Assembly (NCBI GenBank): GCA_947492995.1
Contig: CANLOU010000001.1
Coordinates: 1,001,001-1,065,000 of the forward strand
DNA length: 64,000 bases
Reading direction: 5' to 3'
Source of the DNA: an uncultured Litoreibacter sp.
GTDB lineage: Bacteria > Pseudomonadota > Alphaproteobacteria > Rhodobacterales > Rhodobacteraceae
The first letter of the stretch is position 1; the number at the start of each line of letters is the position of its first letter. The position numbers and the translations under genes were made by a program. The notes beneath the pieces were generated by a model. That model saw only the letters and a list, made by a program, of their open reading frames with translations, was not told the DNA's origin and did not search any database. Shown piece after piece: positions 51,520 to 60,637 of this stretch.

Positions 51520-52926
51520 ATGGCGGATATTCCGTTAAAGAAGCGCGTGCGCGGTTGGATGATGTTTGACTGGGCCAGCCAGCCCTACAACACGCTGCTG
51601 CTGACTTTTGTTTTTGGTCCGTATTTTGCCGCCGTACTTGCCGGCCAGTTGATGGATGGCGGGCTGGCAGAAGGTGCGGCGAAGGCGCAGGCGCAATCAA
51701 CATGGGGCTGGGCGCTGACGGTTTCGGGTCTCGCGATTGCCATTTTGGCCCCGATCCTTGGGGCGGTGGCCGACAGTTCGGGGCGTCGGCTTCCGTTTAT
51801 CTGGTTCTTCTCCCTGCTCTACGTCGTCGGCGCGGGCGGGCTGTGGTTGGCCGCCCCTGACGCGTTCAACGTACCGCTTATATTGGCGCTGTTCATCGTC
51901 GGCCTGATCGGCATGGAATTCGCCACAATTTTTACCAATGCTATGCTGCCCGACCTTGGGCCACGCGAAGAAATCGGCAAATTGTCAGGCACAGGCTGGG
52001 CCGTTGGGTATTGCGGCGGGTTGGTCGCGTTGATCCTGACCCTGTGCTTGCTTGCCGAAAACGAGGCGGGCAAGACGCTTATCGGTATTGCGCCTGTCCT
52101 TGGACTTGACCCCGAAGCGCGGGAAGGCACGCGGTCGGTCGGCCCGTTCTCGGCGCTTTGGTACATCGTTTTCATGGTCCCGTTCTTTTTGTGGGTGCGC
52201 GAACCCGGCCCGCATCGGGCCATGCCGCCGCGTGTCGTCGGGCAGGCGCTCGCTGACCTGAAGCGGACCATCTCGAAACTTCCAAAGAGCCCAAGCCTGA
52301 CCGCCTATTTGGCGTCCTCGATGTTGTACCGTGACGCGCTGAATGGAATGTACACCTTTGGTGGGGTCTATGCCGTTTTGGTGCTGGATTGGACCGTGGT
52401 GGACGTTGGTGTCTTTGGCATTCTGGCGGTGATCGCCGGGGCGATTTCCGCATTTCTGGGCGGTCGCGCCGACAGCCGGTTCGGACCGAAACCCGTGATT
52501 GTGTGCTGCATCGTCGCCCTTATGCTTGCGGCCATCGGGATCGTATCTATTGCGCAAGACGCCATTTTTGGGATGCCGGTCTCGACGGATGCGGTGCTTG
52601 GTCCGTTCTCGCTTTCTGATTTGGCGTTCTACTTCTGCGGCTGCATCGTCGGTGCGGCGGGAGGCACGTTGCAGGCCGCATCACGTACCATGCTGGTACG
52701 CCAAGCCAACCCTGAACGCATGACCGAAGCGTTCGGGCTGTATGCGCTGGCGGGCAAAGCGACCTCTTTTCTTGCGCCGCTGCTGATTGCGGTTGTGACA
52801 ACTGTTTCAGAAAGCCAGCGGATTGGCGTCACGCCTGTCATCGGGCTCTTTCTTTTGGGACTCATCCTGTTACTCTGGGTGAAACCTGAAGGAGAGGATG
52901 AAGAGGTATGGGCTTCCGCCACATAA
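51520..52926 (+). CDS. MFS transporter of the UMF1 (Atg22-like) family
   Basis: A 468-residue protein with about twelve helices. The family start is KKRVRGWMMFDWASQPYN, with a conserved Asp in the first helix, followed by GAVADSSGRRLP, the loop motif between helices 2 and 3. UMF1/Atg22 members are thought to move amino acids or other small molecules. ATG 51520 is preferred over the in-frame start at 51481; a G-rich run lies upstream. It overlaps mepA by 19 bases. Confidence 0.85.
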   Translation: MADIPLKKRVRGWMMFDWASQPYNTLLLTFVFGPYFAAVLAGQLMDGGLAEGAAKAQAQSTWGWALTVSGLAIAILAPILGAVADSSGRRLPFIWFFSLLYVVGAGGLWLAAPDAFNVPLILALFIVGLIGMEFATIFTNAMLPDLGPREEIGKLSGTGWAVGYCGGLVALILTLCLLAENEAGKTLIGIAPVLGLDPEAREGTRSVGPFSALWYIVFMVPFFLWVREPGPHRAMPPRVVGQALADLKRTISKLPKSPSLTAYLASSMLYRDALNGMYTFGGVYAVLVLDWTVVDVGVFGILAVIAGAISAFLGGRADSRFGPKPVIVCCIVALMLAAIGIVSIAQDAIFGMPVSTDAVLGPFSLSDLAFYFCGCIVGAAGGTLQAASRTMLVRQANPERMTEAFGLYALAGKATSFLAPLLIAVVTTVSESQRIGVTPVIGLFLLGLILLLWVKPEGEDEEVWASAT

Positions 52927-53834
52927 TCGCCGGGCTTTCCGCTGTTGTTTTGATGAGCTGTGGCGGGTCGGACCGCGCCGCGGCACCGGCCGCACCGCAA
53001 GTGCGTCAGGATTTGGGTGCGCAGGGGCAAATTATCGCCAAGACGTTGTTTGGGGCAAAGCGCAGCGGGTCTGCGCAAGCGCCAGCGGCCTATGGGTCCT
53101 ATGCCAATGGCTGCGCCGCCGGGCTGGTGCAACTGCCGGAAACGGGGCCGACATGGCAGGCAATGCGGCTGTCGCGGAACCGCAACTGGGGCCATCCCGA
53201 AACCGTGGATTTCATCAAGAAGCTCAGCCGCACGGCGACGCAGCAGGGGTGGGCCGGCTTGTATGTGGGCGATCTGAGCCAGCCGCGTGGTGGGCCAATG
53301 CTGACGGGCCATCGCAGCCATCAGATTGGGCTGGACGCGGACATCTGGATGAACCCCGCCACGTCGATGAGCCTAAGCGCGAACCAGCGAGAGAATATCT
53401 CGGCGATTTCGATGCGGCGGTCGAACGGCGCGTTTGTGAATTCCAAATGGACCCGCGGGCATCATGAGGTGTTGAAGGCAGCCGCCTCTGATCCGCGTGT
53501 CGCGCGTATTTTTGTGTTCCCCGGTGCTAAGGTGCAGATGTGCAAGGACGCCAAGGGCGACCGCAGCTGGCTGCGCAAAATCCGCCCCTGGTGGGGGCAT
53601 CACTACCATTTCCATGTGCGGCTGGCCTGCCCGAAGGGCGCGGCTGGATGCGTGAACCAAAACCCGCCGCCAGCGGGCGACGGATGCGCGGATGCGCAGC
53701 AATGGGTGGACAACATTTTGAACCCGCCGCCGCCCAAACCACGTGACCCCAACGCGCCACCCCCCAAGAAACGCCGCGAGCTGCGGCTAGCGGATTTGCC
53801 AAACCAATGCTTTGGAGTGCTTCAATCAAACTAG
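52908..53834 (+). CDS. mepA: penicillin-insensitive murein DD-endopeptidase
   Basis: A 308-residue MepA lipoprotein-like protein. The N-terminus has a lipobox, [12 protein letters not shown]-family metal motifs are present: [14 protein letters not shown] (His and Asp zinc ligands), KWTRGHHEV and [10 protein letters not shown], with Cys pairs as in MepA. It cuts D-Ala-meso-DAP cross-links. AAGAGG lies just before the ATG, which sits inside the MFS gene end. The C-terminus overlaps the next gene by 28 bases. Confidence 0.92.
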   Translation: MGFRHIIAGLSAVVLMSCGGSDRAAAPAAPQVRQDLGAQGQIIAKTLFGAKRSGSAQAPAAYGSYANGCAAGLVQLPETGPTWQAMRLSRNRNWGHPETVDFIKKLSRTATQQGWAGLYVGDLSQPRGGPMLTGHRSHQIGLDADIWMNPATSMSLSANQRENISAISMRRSNGAFVNSKWTRGHHEVLKAAASDPRVARIFVFPGAKVQMCKDAKGDRSWLRKIRPWWGHHYHFHVRLACPKGAAGCVNQNPPPAGDGCADAQQWVDNILNPPPPKPRDPNAPPPKKRRELRLADLPNQCFGVLQSN

Positions 53835-54697
53835 GCCTTCTGGCTTTGATCTGCTTGAGCTGGGCCGGCGTCGCGTCGGCCCAGACGCTTGAGCTTGTCG
53901 GCAGCCGAACCTGGAAAGAGCGTGTTGACGGCTTTGGCGGGTTTTCGTCCATCGAGGTGTCCGGCAATGGCAGCAGTTTTCTGGTGACCTCGGATAAGGG
54001 GTTGTTTGGGGAGGGCGTGTTCGTGCGCTCCGGCGGGCGGATCGTGGGGATTGATAACGCGCGTTTCCGCACGATTCTGGGCACCGAGGGCGAGCCGCTG
54101 GTCAGCTACCGCACCGACGCCGAAGGGTTGGCGGTGCTGAATGCGCGCGACATTTACGTGTCCTTCGAGGGTCAGCATGTCATCCGCAAGTTCGGCGCTT
54201 TGGATGGCCCGTCTGAAGTGTTGAAGATGCCCCCGTCATTTCGCCGGTTGCAGGCCAATTCGTCGCTTGAGGCTTTGGCCGTTGATGAGGATGGGGTGCT
54301 TTACACCATCCCCGAGCGGTCGGGGCGGCTGGACCGTCCTTTCCCAGTGTGGCGCAACAAGGGTGGGCGTTGGGACAGCCGGTTGAGCATACCGCGCCGC
54401 GACGGGTTTCTGGTGGTCGGAGCCGATTTTGGGCCGGACGGGCGGCTGTACATTCTGGAGCGCAGCTTCAACGGGGTCAGCGCCTTTGCTACGCGGGTGC
54501 GCAGCTTTGTGGTTGGCGGTGGGCAGTTGCAGGACGAAAAGGTGCTGTTGACCACGACGTCCGGCACGCATGACAATCTGGAGGGCATTTCCGTCTGGAA
54601 AAATGACGCGGGAAACATCCGCGTCACCATGATTTCCGACGACAATTTCCGGTTCTTCCAGAAAACCGAATTTGTGGAATACCGACTGATCCCGTAG
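53807..54697 (+). CDS. exported esterase-like phytase-family protein
   Basis: A 296-residue protein with signal peptide ([17 protein letters not shown]). The pattern [31 protein letters not shown] and [14 protein letters not shown] matches the phytase-like/esterase-like beta-propeller family. Catalytic activity on phytate is unproven in this group. The start overlaps mepA, and signal peptide position supports ATG 53807. It converges with the LOG-family gene with six bases between. Confidence 0.82.
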   Translation: MLWSASIKLGLLALICLSWAGVASAQTLELVGSRTWKERVDGFGGFSSIEVSGNGSSFLVTSDKGLFGEGVFVRSGGRIVGIDNARFRTILGTEGEPLVSYRTDAEGLAVLNARDIYVSFEGQHVIRKFGALDGPSEVLKMPPSFRRLQANSSLEALAVDEDGVLYTIPERSGRLDRPFPVWRNKGGRWDSRLSIPRRDGFLVVGADFGPDGRLYILERSFNGVSAFATRVRSFVVGGGQLQDEKVLLTTTSGTHDNLEGISVWKNDAGNIRVTMISDDNFRFFQKTEFVEYRLIP

Positions 54698-54703
54698 CGG
54701 CGG

Positions 54704-55540
54704 CTACCGCCCGGGCAGGCTGTCGCGGGCCGGGTTCTTACCCCAGTTGTCAATTGCATCCATGGCCTGCTGGCCGGTTTCAACAAATTGGAACAACTCA
54801 AGGTCTTCGGCTGCGATGGTGCCCGCGTCGGCCAGGGCCTCCCAATTGATGATGGAGCGCCAGAATTCCTCGCCAAACAACAAGAACGGCACGCGTTGCA
54901 TGCGGCCCGTTTGGATCAGGGTCAGGGCCTCAAACGTCTCGTCCAAGGTGCCGAAGCCGCCGGGGAAGACGGCAATCGCTTTGGCGCGCATCAGGAAGTG
55001 CATCTTGCGGATGGCAAAATAGTGGAAGTTGAAGCACAGCTCGGGCGTTACGTATTCGTTGGGCGCCTGTTCGTGCGGCAACACGATGTTGAGCCCGATG
55101 GACCGCCCGCCCGCGTCGATGGCACCGCGGTTGCCGGCCTCCATCACGCCGGGGCCGCCGCCGGTGACGATGACGTCGTCATGCCCGTCAGAGCGTTCGG
55201 TCATGAGCTTAGCGAAGACGCGGGCTTCTTCGTAATATTTCGACAAATTCGCCAGCGTTTCGGTCCGGGCGGTGTCTTTCTTGGCGGGCTCGGGGATGCG
55301 CGCGCCGCCGAACAGGACGATGGTGGAGCGGATGTCCTCCTCGTCCATCAACATCTCGGGTTTCAGCAGCTCCAGCTGCAAGCGGACGGGGCGCAATTCG
55401 TCACGACACAGAAAATCCTTGTCCGCAAAGGCCAGCGCATAGGCGGGGGAGCGGGTTTGCGGCGTGTCGGGCACGGTTTGCGCGGCCTCAATATCCTGGC
55501 GCGAATAGCGGAACGGGTGCTTGCGGTTGTCGTCTTTCAT
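54704..55540 (-). CDS. LOG-family (TIGR00730-type) Rossmann-fold protein
   Basis: A 278-residue protein with the LOG signatures VTGGGPGVMEAGNRGA and FPGGFGTLDETFEALT, residues that bind AMP and act in the nucleotide 5'-monophosphate phosphoribohydrolase reaction. An N-terminal extension of about 90 residues precedes the core. ATG 55540 has AGAGGG seven bases upstream; the open frame to 55975 lies opposite dapD and is rejected. It is divergent from dapD. Confidence 0.9.
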   Translation of the reverse strand: MKDDNRKHPFRYSRQDIEAAQTVPDTPQTRSPAYALAFADKDFLCRDELRPVRLQLELLKPEMLMDEEDIRSTIVLFGGARIPEPAKKDTARTETLANLSKYYEEARVFAKLMTERSDGHDDVIVTGGGPGVMEAGNRGAIDAGGRSIGLNIVLPHEQAPNEYVTPELCFNFHYFAIRKMHFLMRAKAIAVFPGGFGTLDETFEALTLIQTGRMQRVPFLLFGEEFWRSIINWEALADAGTIAAEDLELFQFVETGQQAMDAIDNWGKNPARDSLPGR

Positions 55541-55625
55541 CGTAGCCCTCTTGATTGCCTTTGGCGTTCCGTTAGGTCTATAGGCTGCACAACGCTGACG
55601 CCACACACGATTAGAGGAAGCCAAA

Positions 55626-56453
55626 ATGTCCAACGCCCAACTTGAGACCGCAATCGAGGCCGCATGGGATGCGCGCGACACCATCACGCCCGCGACCACA
55701 GGTGAAACCCGCGAGGCGATTGAAGACACGTTGAACGCGTTGGACGGTGGCAGCTTGCGGGTGGCCGAAAAACAGGATGATGGCAGCTGGCATGTGAACC
55801 AATGGGCCAAAAAGGCCGTGCTGCTGGGCTTCCGCATCAAAGATATGGAAACCCAAGACGGCGGGCCCCAGGCCGGCGGCTGGTGGGACAAGGTCGACAG
55901 CAAGTTCAAAGGCTGGGGCGACAACCAATGGAAAGCAGCGGGCTTCCGCGCGGTTCCGAACTGCGTTGTCCGCAAATCTGCTTATATCGCCCCCAACGTT
56001 GTGCTGATGCCATCCTTTGTGAACCTTGGCGCATATGTCGACGAAGGCACCATGGTTGACACATGGGCCACCGTTGGCAGCTGCGCGCAGATCGGCAAGA
56101 ACGTGCATTTGTCCGGCGGCGTTGGCATCGGCGGCGTGTTGGAACCCATGCAGGCTGGCCCGACCATCATCGAGGACAATTGCTTTATCGGCGCGCGGTC
56201 GGAGGTCGTTGAAGGCTGCATCGTGCGCGAAGGGTCCGTATTGGGCATGGGCGTGTTTATCGGCCAGTCGACCAAGATCGTGGACCGCGAAACCGGCGAA
56301 GTGATGTACGGCGAAGTGCCGCCCTATTCGGTCGTTGTCGCGGGGTCCATGCCGTCCAAGAACGGCGTGAACCTGTATTGCGCAGTGATTGTGAAGCGGG
56401 TGGACGAACGCACCCGGTCCAAGACCGGCATCAACGAATTGCTGCGCGACTAA
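55626..56453 (+). CDS. dapD: tetrahydrodipicolinate N-succinyltransferase
   Basis: A 275-residue left-handed beta-helix enzyme. The hexapeptide-repeat region begins [15 protein letters not shown] and includes [18 protein letters not shown], the DapD signature with the active-site Asp-Glu pattern. It succinylates tetrahydrodipicolinate in the lysine/diaminopimelate pathway; dapE (60.6 kb) carries out the matching desuccinylation. GAGGAA lies before the ATG. Confidence 0.95.
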   Translation: MSNAQLETAIEAAWDARDTITPATTGETREAIEDTLNALDGGSLRVAEKQDDGSWHVNQWAKKAVLLGFRIKDMETQDGGPQAGGWWDKVDSKFKGWGDNQWKAAGFRAVPNCVVRKSAYIAPNVVLMPSFVNLGAYVDEGTMVDTWATVGSCAQIGKNVHLSGGVGIGGVLEPMQAGPTIIEDNCFIGARSEVVEGCIVREGSVLGMGVFIGQSTKIVDRETGEVMYGEVPPYSVVVAGSMPSKNGVNLYCAVIVKRVDERTRSKTGINELLRD

Positions 56454-56456
56454 GCG

Positions 56457-57509
56457 CTAGTTGGACGCCCCGAACCATTTTCTGCGAAGGTCGCTGTAAC
56501 GGCCATCTTCGCGGATACGCAGCAAGGCGCGGTTGATCGGCTCGACTAGATCGCTGCCGGTTGGCAGGGCCATGCCGTAGTTTTCGGGTTTGAAGACCCG
56601 CTGCACCATGCGGGCTTTGCCCGCGCCGCGCGTGGTTGCGTAGTAAGACAGGATCGGGCCGTCGAAGAAGACCGCGTCGAGGGTTTCATCCTCGAAAGCG
56701 GTGACGACTTCGGACAGGCCGGCGAAGGTGACGTGCTGTATGTCGCGCTGTTCAAGGAAGCTGGCGGCGGTAGACCCTTCGATGGTGCCGACCCTGCGCC
56801 CATCCAGATCGCTGAGCGAGCTGACATTGCTTTGCAATGCGTCAACGGTCATGGCGGCGGTGATTTTGGCCACGAAGACCGACACCAGAAACAAGCTGGC
56901 GACCACCATTATCACCGACAGCACCCTGCCGGGGCGTGACATGGGCATGCGCTCCTCGAACCCGCCATTGACCACCAGATTGAGCGCCCACCAGAAGGCG
57001 GGGAAGGGCGCGTCTTTCAGGTCGCGGTCAAAATAGGCCTGCTTGTGGCGCTCGAACGTCCACATCAACATGCCGCCGCCAAACAGCATCGCGATGGCGA
57101 TCAGAATTGCGATGCCGATGTCCCACGTCAGCAACGCGCCCATAACGCTGGTCGTGCCGCTGTCCATGGGCAGCATGATCTGCAACCCGCTATCAAAGAT
57201 CGGTTGGGTGAAGTCCATGATGGCTTCGCGTTCTGCAGTGATAGAGATGTTGGCGATTGCGCCGTCGACGCTGCCTTCCTCTACCTGCTTCAGCATTTCC
57301 GCAAAACTGTCGGCGTTGCGGAAATTGGTGCCTCTGCCGAGCTCCTCCGCGACCAGATTCCACAGGTCGATGGAAAACCCAGTGTACCCGCCATCCTGCA
57401 TCATTGAGAACGGTTCGCGGTCCACGGTGGTGATAATGAAGGGCTTATCCTGCCCGGATGCCATAACTGGCGTGAGCATCAATATGATGCACAGTAATAC
57501 GCGTTGCAT
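56457..57509 (-). CDS. prokaryotic glutamate-receptor-like ligand-gated channel
   Basis: A 350-residue protein. A signal peptide (1-18) is followed by ligand lobe S1 (22-118) with ITAEREAIMDFTQP, whose Arg94 is the amino-acid-carboxylate binding residue. Helix M1 is 122-150, a re-entrant pore loop FPAFWWALNLVVNGGFEERMP-like is 169-189, M3-like helix is 194-222, and lobe S2 from DLDGRRVGTIEG includes FFDGPI (Asp283). This is GluR0 architecture. The pore lacks the TVGYG potassium signature of GluR0. ATG 57509 is used; a TTG 33 bases upstream is less likely. The ligand is unknown. Confidence 0.83.
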   Translation of the reverse strand: MQRVLLCIILMLTPVMASGQDKPFIITTVDREPFSMMQDGGYTGFSIDLWNLVAEELGRGTNFRNADSFAEMLKQVEEGSVDGAIANISITAEREAIMDFTQPIFDSGLQIMLPMDSGTTSVMGALLTWDIGIAILIAIAMLFGGGMLMWTFERHKQAYFDRDLKDAPFPAFWWALNLVVNGGFEERMPMSRPGRVLSVIMVVASLFLVSVFVAKITAAMTVDALQSNVSSLSDLDGRRVGTIEGSTAASFLEQRDIQHVTFAGLSEVVTAFEDETLDAVFFDGPILSYYATTRGAGKARMVQRVFKPENYGMALPTGSDLVEPINRALLRIREDGRYSDLRRKWFGASN

Positions 57510-57633
57510 AGGTGGATACGTCCCCCGAAGTCCCAGCGGCAACGTTAGCCAATTGGGGGCGGTGCCTCAATAGGCTTGACAGTAACTTGCCCTAAAGGCA
57601 CTCGGGCGATGCGTTCAGCGGAAGGAGGCCGGG

Positions 57634-57978
57634 ATGGCCAAATCTGAGAAAAAGCACCATGTTTACACCTTGCTGGTGGAGGTTGGCCGCAAGGATGGCG
57701 ACGACTTGCCTGACGGCGCATCGGGGGCCGCGATGGTGTGCTATTCCAGCGGCGTGGACGAGGCCGAGGCGGTGCGCGAATGCGTGGCGTTGATGAAACA
57801 GGCCGGTTTGGCACCGCTTGATGTGACGGGGTACGGCAGTTTGGAAGAACGGCTGGCGGAGGGACATGACATCCCTGACGAAGAACGCACGCTTATGCAG
57901 CGCGCGCTGGATGAAAATTCCATCGTCGTGGCGCAAAGCACCACGCTATTTGAAGAGAAGGATGGCGGGAAAGCCTAG
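57634..57978 (+). CDS. hypothetical protein, roseobacter type
   Basis: A 114-residue soluble protein, acidic in the C-terminal half, beginning MAKSEKKHHVYTLLVEVG. GAAMVCYSSGVDEAEAVREC suggests a small alpha/beta fold. GAAGGAGG precedes the ATG by about six bases, a strong ribosome binding site. It converges with the degenerate Hint gene and overlaps it by four bases at the stops. No family recognised. Confidence 0.6.
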   Translation: MAKSEKKHHVYTLLVEVGRKDGDDLPDGASGAAMVCYSSGVDEAEAVRECVALMKQAGLAPLDVTGYGSLEERLAEGHDIPDEERTLMQRALDENSIVVAQSTTLFEEKDGGKA

Positions 57979-58622
57979 TTCTGATAGCCAGACTTATGTT
58001 CGCCTGCGAAGCAGCGGGCTTCTTCATGTGATAGCACTTTGCCGATCGACTTGCCCGATTTGGGCATGCTTTCGACCGCGCAGTTTCCGACTTTCAGCGC
58101 CGCGACGGTTTCCAGCTGGATTTGATACATGTGCGTGTTGGGCGGCATTTCCCAATGTTGCGCCCTGCGCCCATCTTTCAACGCCCATGTTGGCACCAAC
58201 ACGGTTTCTTCGCCAAACAGGTATTCGGCGGCGTCAGATGTCACGGCAATGCGGTGATCCGCGCCGACGATCAAATCCTGATCCAGTCCGAAATAGGGCG
58301 CGCGGATGCAGATTGCGGTTTTGGTGGCGGCGGTTTTCAGGATGTGTTTGATCGCAACCGGATTGCCGGCCGCATCGACGACCAAATCCCCGGCTGCAAG
58401 TTCATGAACCGCGACCTGCCCTTTTGGTGTCGCAAGACGTGTCGTTCCCAACACGCCCGTTTGCGCGCGCGCCACAGGAGCAACATTTACATTGGCGATG
58501 CCAGCAACGAGATCACCACCGATGGTGTCGCGCCCGTTGATTTCCAACAGCAGTTCAGTCTCGGCCTGCGCCTTGCCCAAGAACCCCAGCTGGCCATTTG
58601 CCTGTATCGTGATCGTCTTCAT
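57975..58622 (-). CDS. Hint-domain-like protein lacking the catalytic cysteine
   Basis: A 215-residue protein whose core matches the Hint fold of its upstream neighbour: GTTRLATPKG, VHELAAGDLVVDAAG and the His-containing LIVGADHRIAV. Where the active protein has Cys-Phe-Val-Ser-Gly-Thr, this one has Thr-Gly-Val-Leu-Gly-Thr, so Thr55 replaces the Cys needed for the N-S acyl shift. It is not truncated and ends in a proper stop. It may be a non-cleaving paralogue or a binding partner. The first 50 residues (QANGQLGFLGKAQA) are unrelated to the neighbour. Confidence 0.72.
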   Translation of the reverse strand: MKTITIQANGQLGFLGKAQAETELLLEINGRDTIGGDLVAGIANVNVAPVARAQTGVLGTTRLATPKGQVAVHELAAGDLVVDAAGNPVAIKHILKTAATKTAICIRAPYFGLDQDLIVGADHRIAVTSDAAEYLFGEETVLVPTWALKDGRRAQHWEMPPNTHMYQIQLETVAALKVGNCAVESMPKSGKSIGKVLSHEEARCFAGEHKSGYQN

Positions 58623-58757
58623 AACTCTTTATCCCACACAAACCGAAATTTAGTTTTCGTTGGGAGATTGCTACGAGCCAATCCGTTCGAATTGGTGAAC
58701 GGGGTCAGTCTTTTTAGTGAAAATTTTAGGACAGTTCTGTCTAATTTGTGTTTGAAA

Positions 58758-60344
58758 TCAGGCGGCATTGGCCTGCCTCATCAAAACCTGAGCTTCGAAC
58801 GCCTTCAAAGACGGGCGCGCGGCTGCCCCGTAGCCCAGACCGGTAGATGGGTCCAGCTCTGGGAACAACGAGCAAATTTCGTCGACGGTGTCTTGCTCGA
58901 ATCCATCCATGGTTTGCGGGCCCGGCAGGAAGCTTTCGGTCAGCAGGCCTTCGGAATAGACGACCTGATGCTCGTCAAACAGAATGTGGATATAGGTCAC
59001 ATCCACCCCCGCCACGCTGCGGCGCACGGTCATATCGTTTACCAGATCTTTTGCCGCGACCAGAACCTCGTCTTGACCAAAGAGCAACTCGGCGCTGAGG
59101 TCGCGGATCATGACCCGGTGTTGGGGGGACACGGCCAGCGCCCTATGCGTGCCAAATGTGTTGGGCGCGATATATATGGGCGCCATCGCCCCCTCTGCGC
59201 GCACGGAACGCTGGCCGATCCAGCGGATGGGCTGCATGCCGCTGTCATAGGTTTGCACCAAGTCACCGGGCTGCAACATATCAACGGGGCGTTCGCCGCG
59301 ATCCGTCAGGATCATCGTGCCTGACACAAAGCAGGGAATGGTGTTGATCGTAACAAACGCAACGTCGCTGACGCCGTCATCATTCTCGGCGGTATAGGTG
59401 AAGTTCACCGCCTCGATGTCGCTGTCATTGACGACACTGAACGTGCCGTCCGCGTTCAAGGTGATTTCTTGTCCCGTGGACAATGTGACGGTGTCGCCGG
59501 CCACCACCTCGATGCCATTGATATGGGTGATGGTCAGCGTGCCGCCGCTGGATTCGGTGTCGTTTGCCAGGACGTTGACCGTCGGGGTGCCGTTTTGGAC
59601 AATGTTGAAGCTGTCGTCGGACAGCAGCACTTCGTTCTGGATGGACCCGCCCGCGATCAGAAGGTTGGAATCGTAGTTGCTGTCGCCCACATCGGCGATG
59701 CCGATGCGAATGGTGTTCACCACGCCCGGGGTCACGTTGATGGTCAGCGTCAAAGTGACGGTGAAGCCGTCCATTTCCGTGTTGAAGTCGTCATTGCCGT
59801 TGTCCACGAACAGGTTTTGGTTGCTACCGGCGTTGATGTTGGCGATGTTGCTGTCGCCGGTGCCAACCGCCAGTTCCACGAAGTTGCCATTCACCCAGAC
59901 GCCGACCATGTCGTTGTAAATCGAGCTTACGAATTCGGGGTACTCCTCGGAGGAGTAGGTGAATTGGATCGTGTAGGTGTCGGTGTCTGGGATGAAGTCT
60001 ACGGTCAGGATGCTGGCGTCGAACGTGTCAACGCCGGGCCCTGCTGCGGCCTCGAAGTCAGGGTCGTTGTTCACCCCGGCGGTATTGGTGGAGGTCTGCG
60101 TGCTTTGGTTGGACGATCCGGTAGAGTTGGTGAAGGAGGTGGCGTTGCCGGTGGACAAGATCACCCCGGTGTCGCCCGGTGTTGCCCCCGGCGCCAACGC
60201 ATCCCCGTTGGAATAGATCGCCGACGACGTGCCGGACCCCGAGTAGGTGGCGCCAACTACCGTTGCGCCATTGCCAAAAATTTCATTGGCCATCTGCACC
60301 GCAGTGGCGTTGGTGTTATAGGTCAGCTCTGCAGCTGCAACCAT
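58758..60344 (-). CDS. choice-of-anchor-L and Hint-domain surface protein
   Basis: A 528-residue protein. Residues about 5-230 form a choice-of-anchor-L domain (VVAAELTYNTNATAVQMAN..., TYSSEEYPEFVSSIYNDM), about 240-335 an Ig/cadherin-like beta domain, and 338-480 a Hint domain starting PCFVSGTMILTDRGERPV with the catalytic Cys338. It continues with GDLVQTYDSGMQPIRWIG and LAVSPQHRVMI. No Sec signal is seen, as in type I secreted roseobacter proteins. The GGAGG five bases before the ATG is paired in a hairpin (60347-60370). Two paralogous Hint genes in tandem are notable. Confidence 0.85.
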   Translation of the reverse strand: MVAAAELTYNTNATAVQMANEIFGNGATVVGATYSGSGTSSAIYSNGDALAPGATPGDTGVILSTGNATSFTNSTGSSNQSTQTSTNTAGVNNDPDFEAAAGPGVDTFDASILTVDFIPDTDTYTIQFTYSSEEYPEFVSSIYNDMVGVWVNGNFVELAVGTGDSNIANINAGSNQNLFVDNGNDDFNTEMDGFTVTLTLTINVTPGVVNTIRIGIADVGDSNYDSNLLIAGGSIQNEVLLSDDSFNIVQNGTPTVNVLANDTESSGGTLTITHINGIEVVAGDTVTLSTGQEITLNADGTFSVVNDSDIEAVNFTYTAENDDGVSDVAFVTINTIPCFVSGTMILTDRGERPVDMLQPGDLVQTYDSGMQPIRWIGQRSVRAEGAMAPIYIAPNTFGTHRALAVSPQHRVMIRDLSAELLFGQDEVLVAAKDLVNDMTVRRSVAGVDVTYIHILFDEHQVVYSEGLLTESFLPGPQTMDGFEQDTVDEICSLFPELDPSTGLGYGAAARPSLKAFEAQVLMRQANAA

Positions 60345-60346
60345 GA

Positions 60347-60370
60347 CTGCCTCCGTTTCCCGGAGGGCAG
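60347..60370 (-). promoter_or_regulatory. hairpin masking the ribosome binding site of the Hint gene
   Basis: On the minus strand CTGCCCTCCG pairs with CGGAGGCAG (one bulged base) across a five-base loop. The Shine-Dalgarno GGAGG, five bases before the ATG at 60344, lies inside the stem, so translation could depend on melting or a trans factor. The remaining upstream gap to dapE (60371-60637) also holds a short AAGAAAG-A-CTTTCTT inverted repeat near 60503. Confidence 0.6.
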
Positions 60371-60637
60371 GCGAGCGGACTCGCGGGGGTGACCCCCTGA
60401 AAATTATGGAAACTCTTTAACCGCTCGTGACAGCACTTTGCGCGCTGCGTACCCCGCCTCGGGTTTATTAATTGAGCCTAGTTAGGCGGCTAAGGCCTTC
60501 CAAAGAAAGACTTTCTTAACGTAATGTTAACAAAGTAGGCAAAATTGCGTCTTTTTTGCCGCAAGCAGCGCGGCTTGGCGGTGCGTCAGTACCGTGCCAA
60601 AATGGGCGCACACGAAATATGGTGTTTGGAGCAAAAC

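Noticed and set aside
55541-55975. N-terminal extension of the LOG-family gene
   Set aside because: It lies opposite dapD, while a good ribosome binding site precedes ATG 55540.
58122-59324. 400-residue open frame on the plus strand across both Hint genes
   Set aside because: It crosses two genuine genes and their gap, with no recognisable domain.
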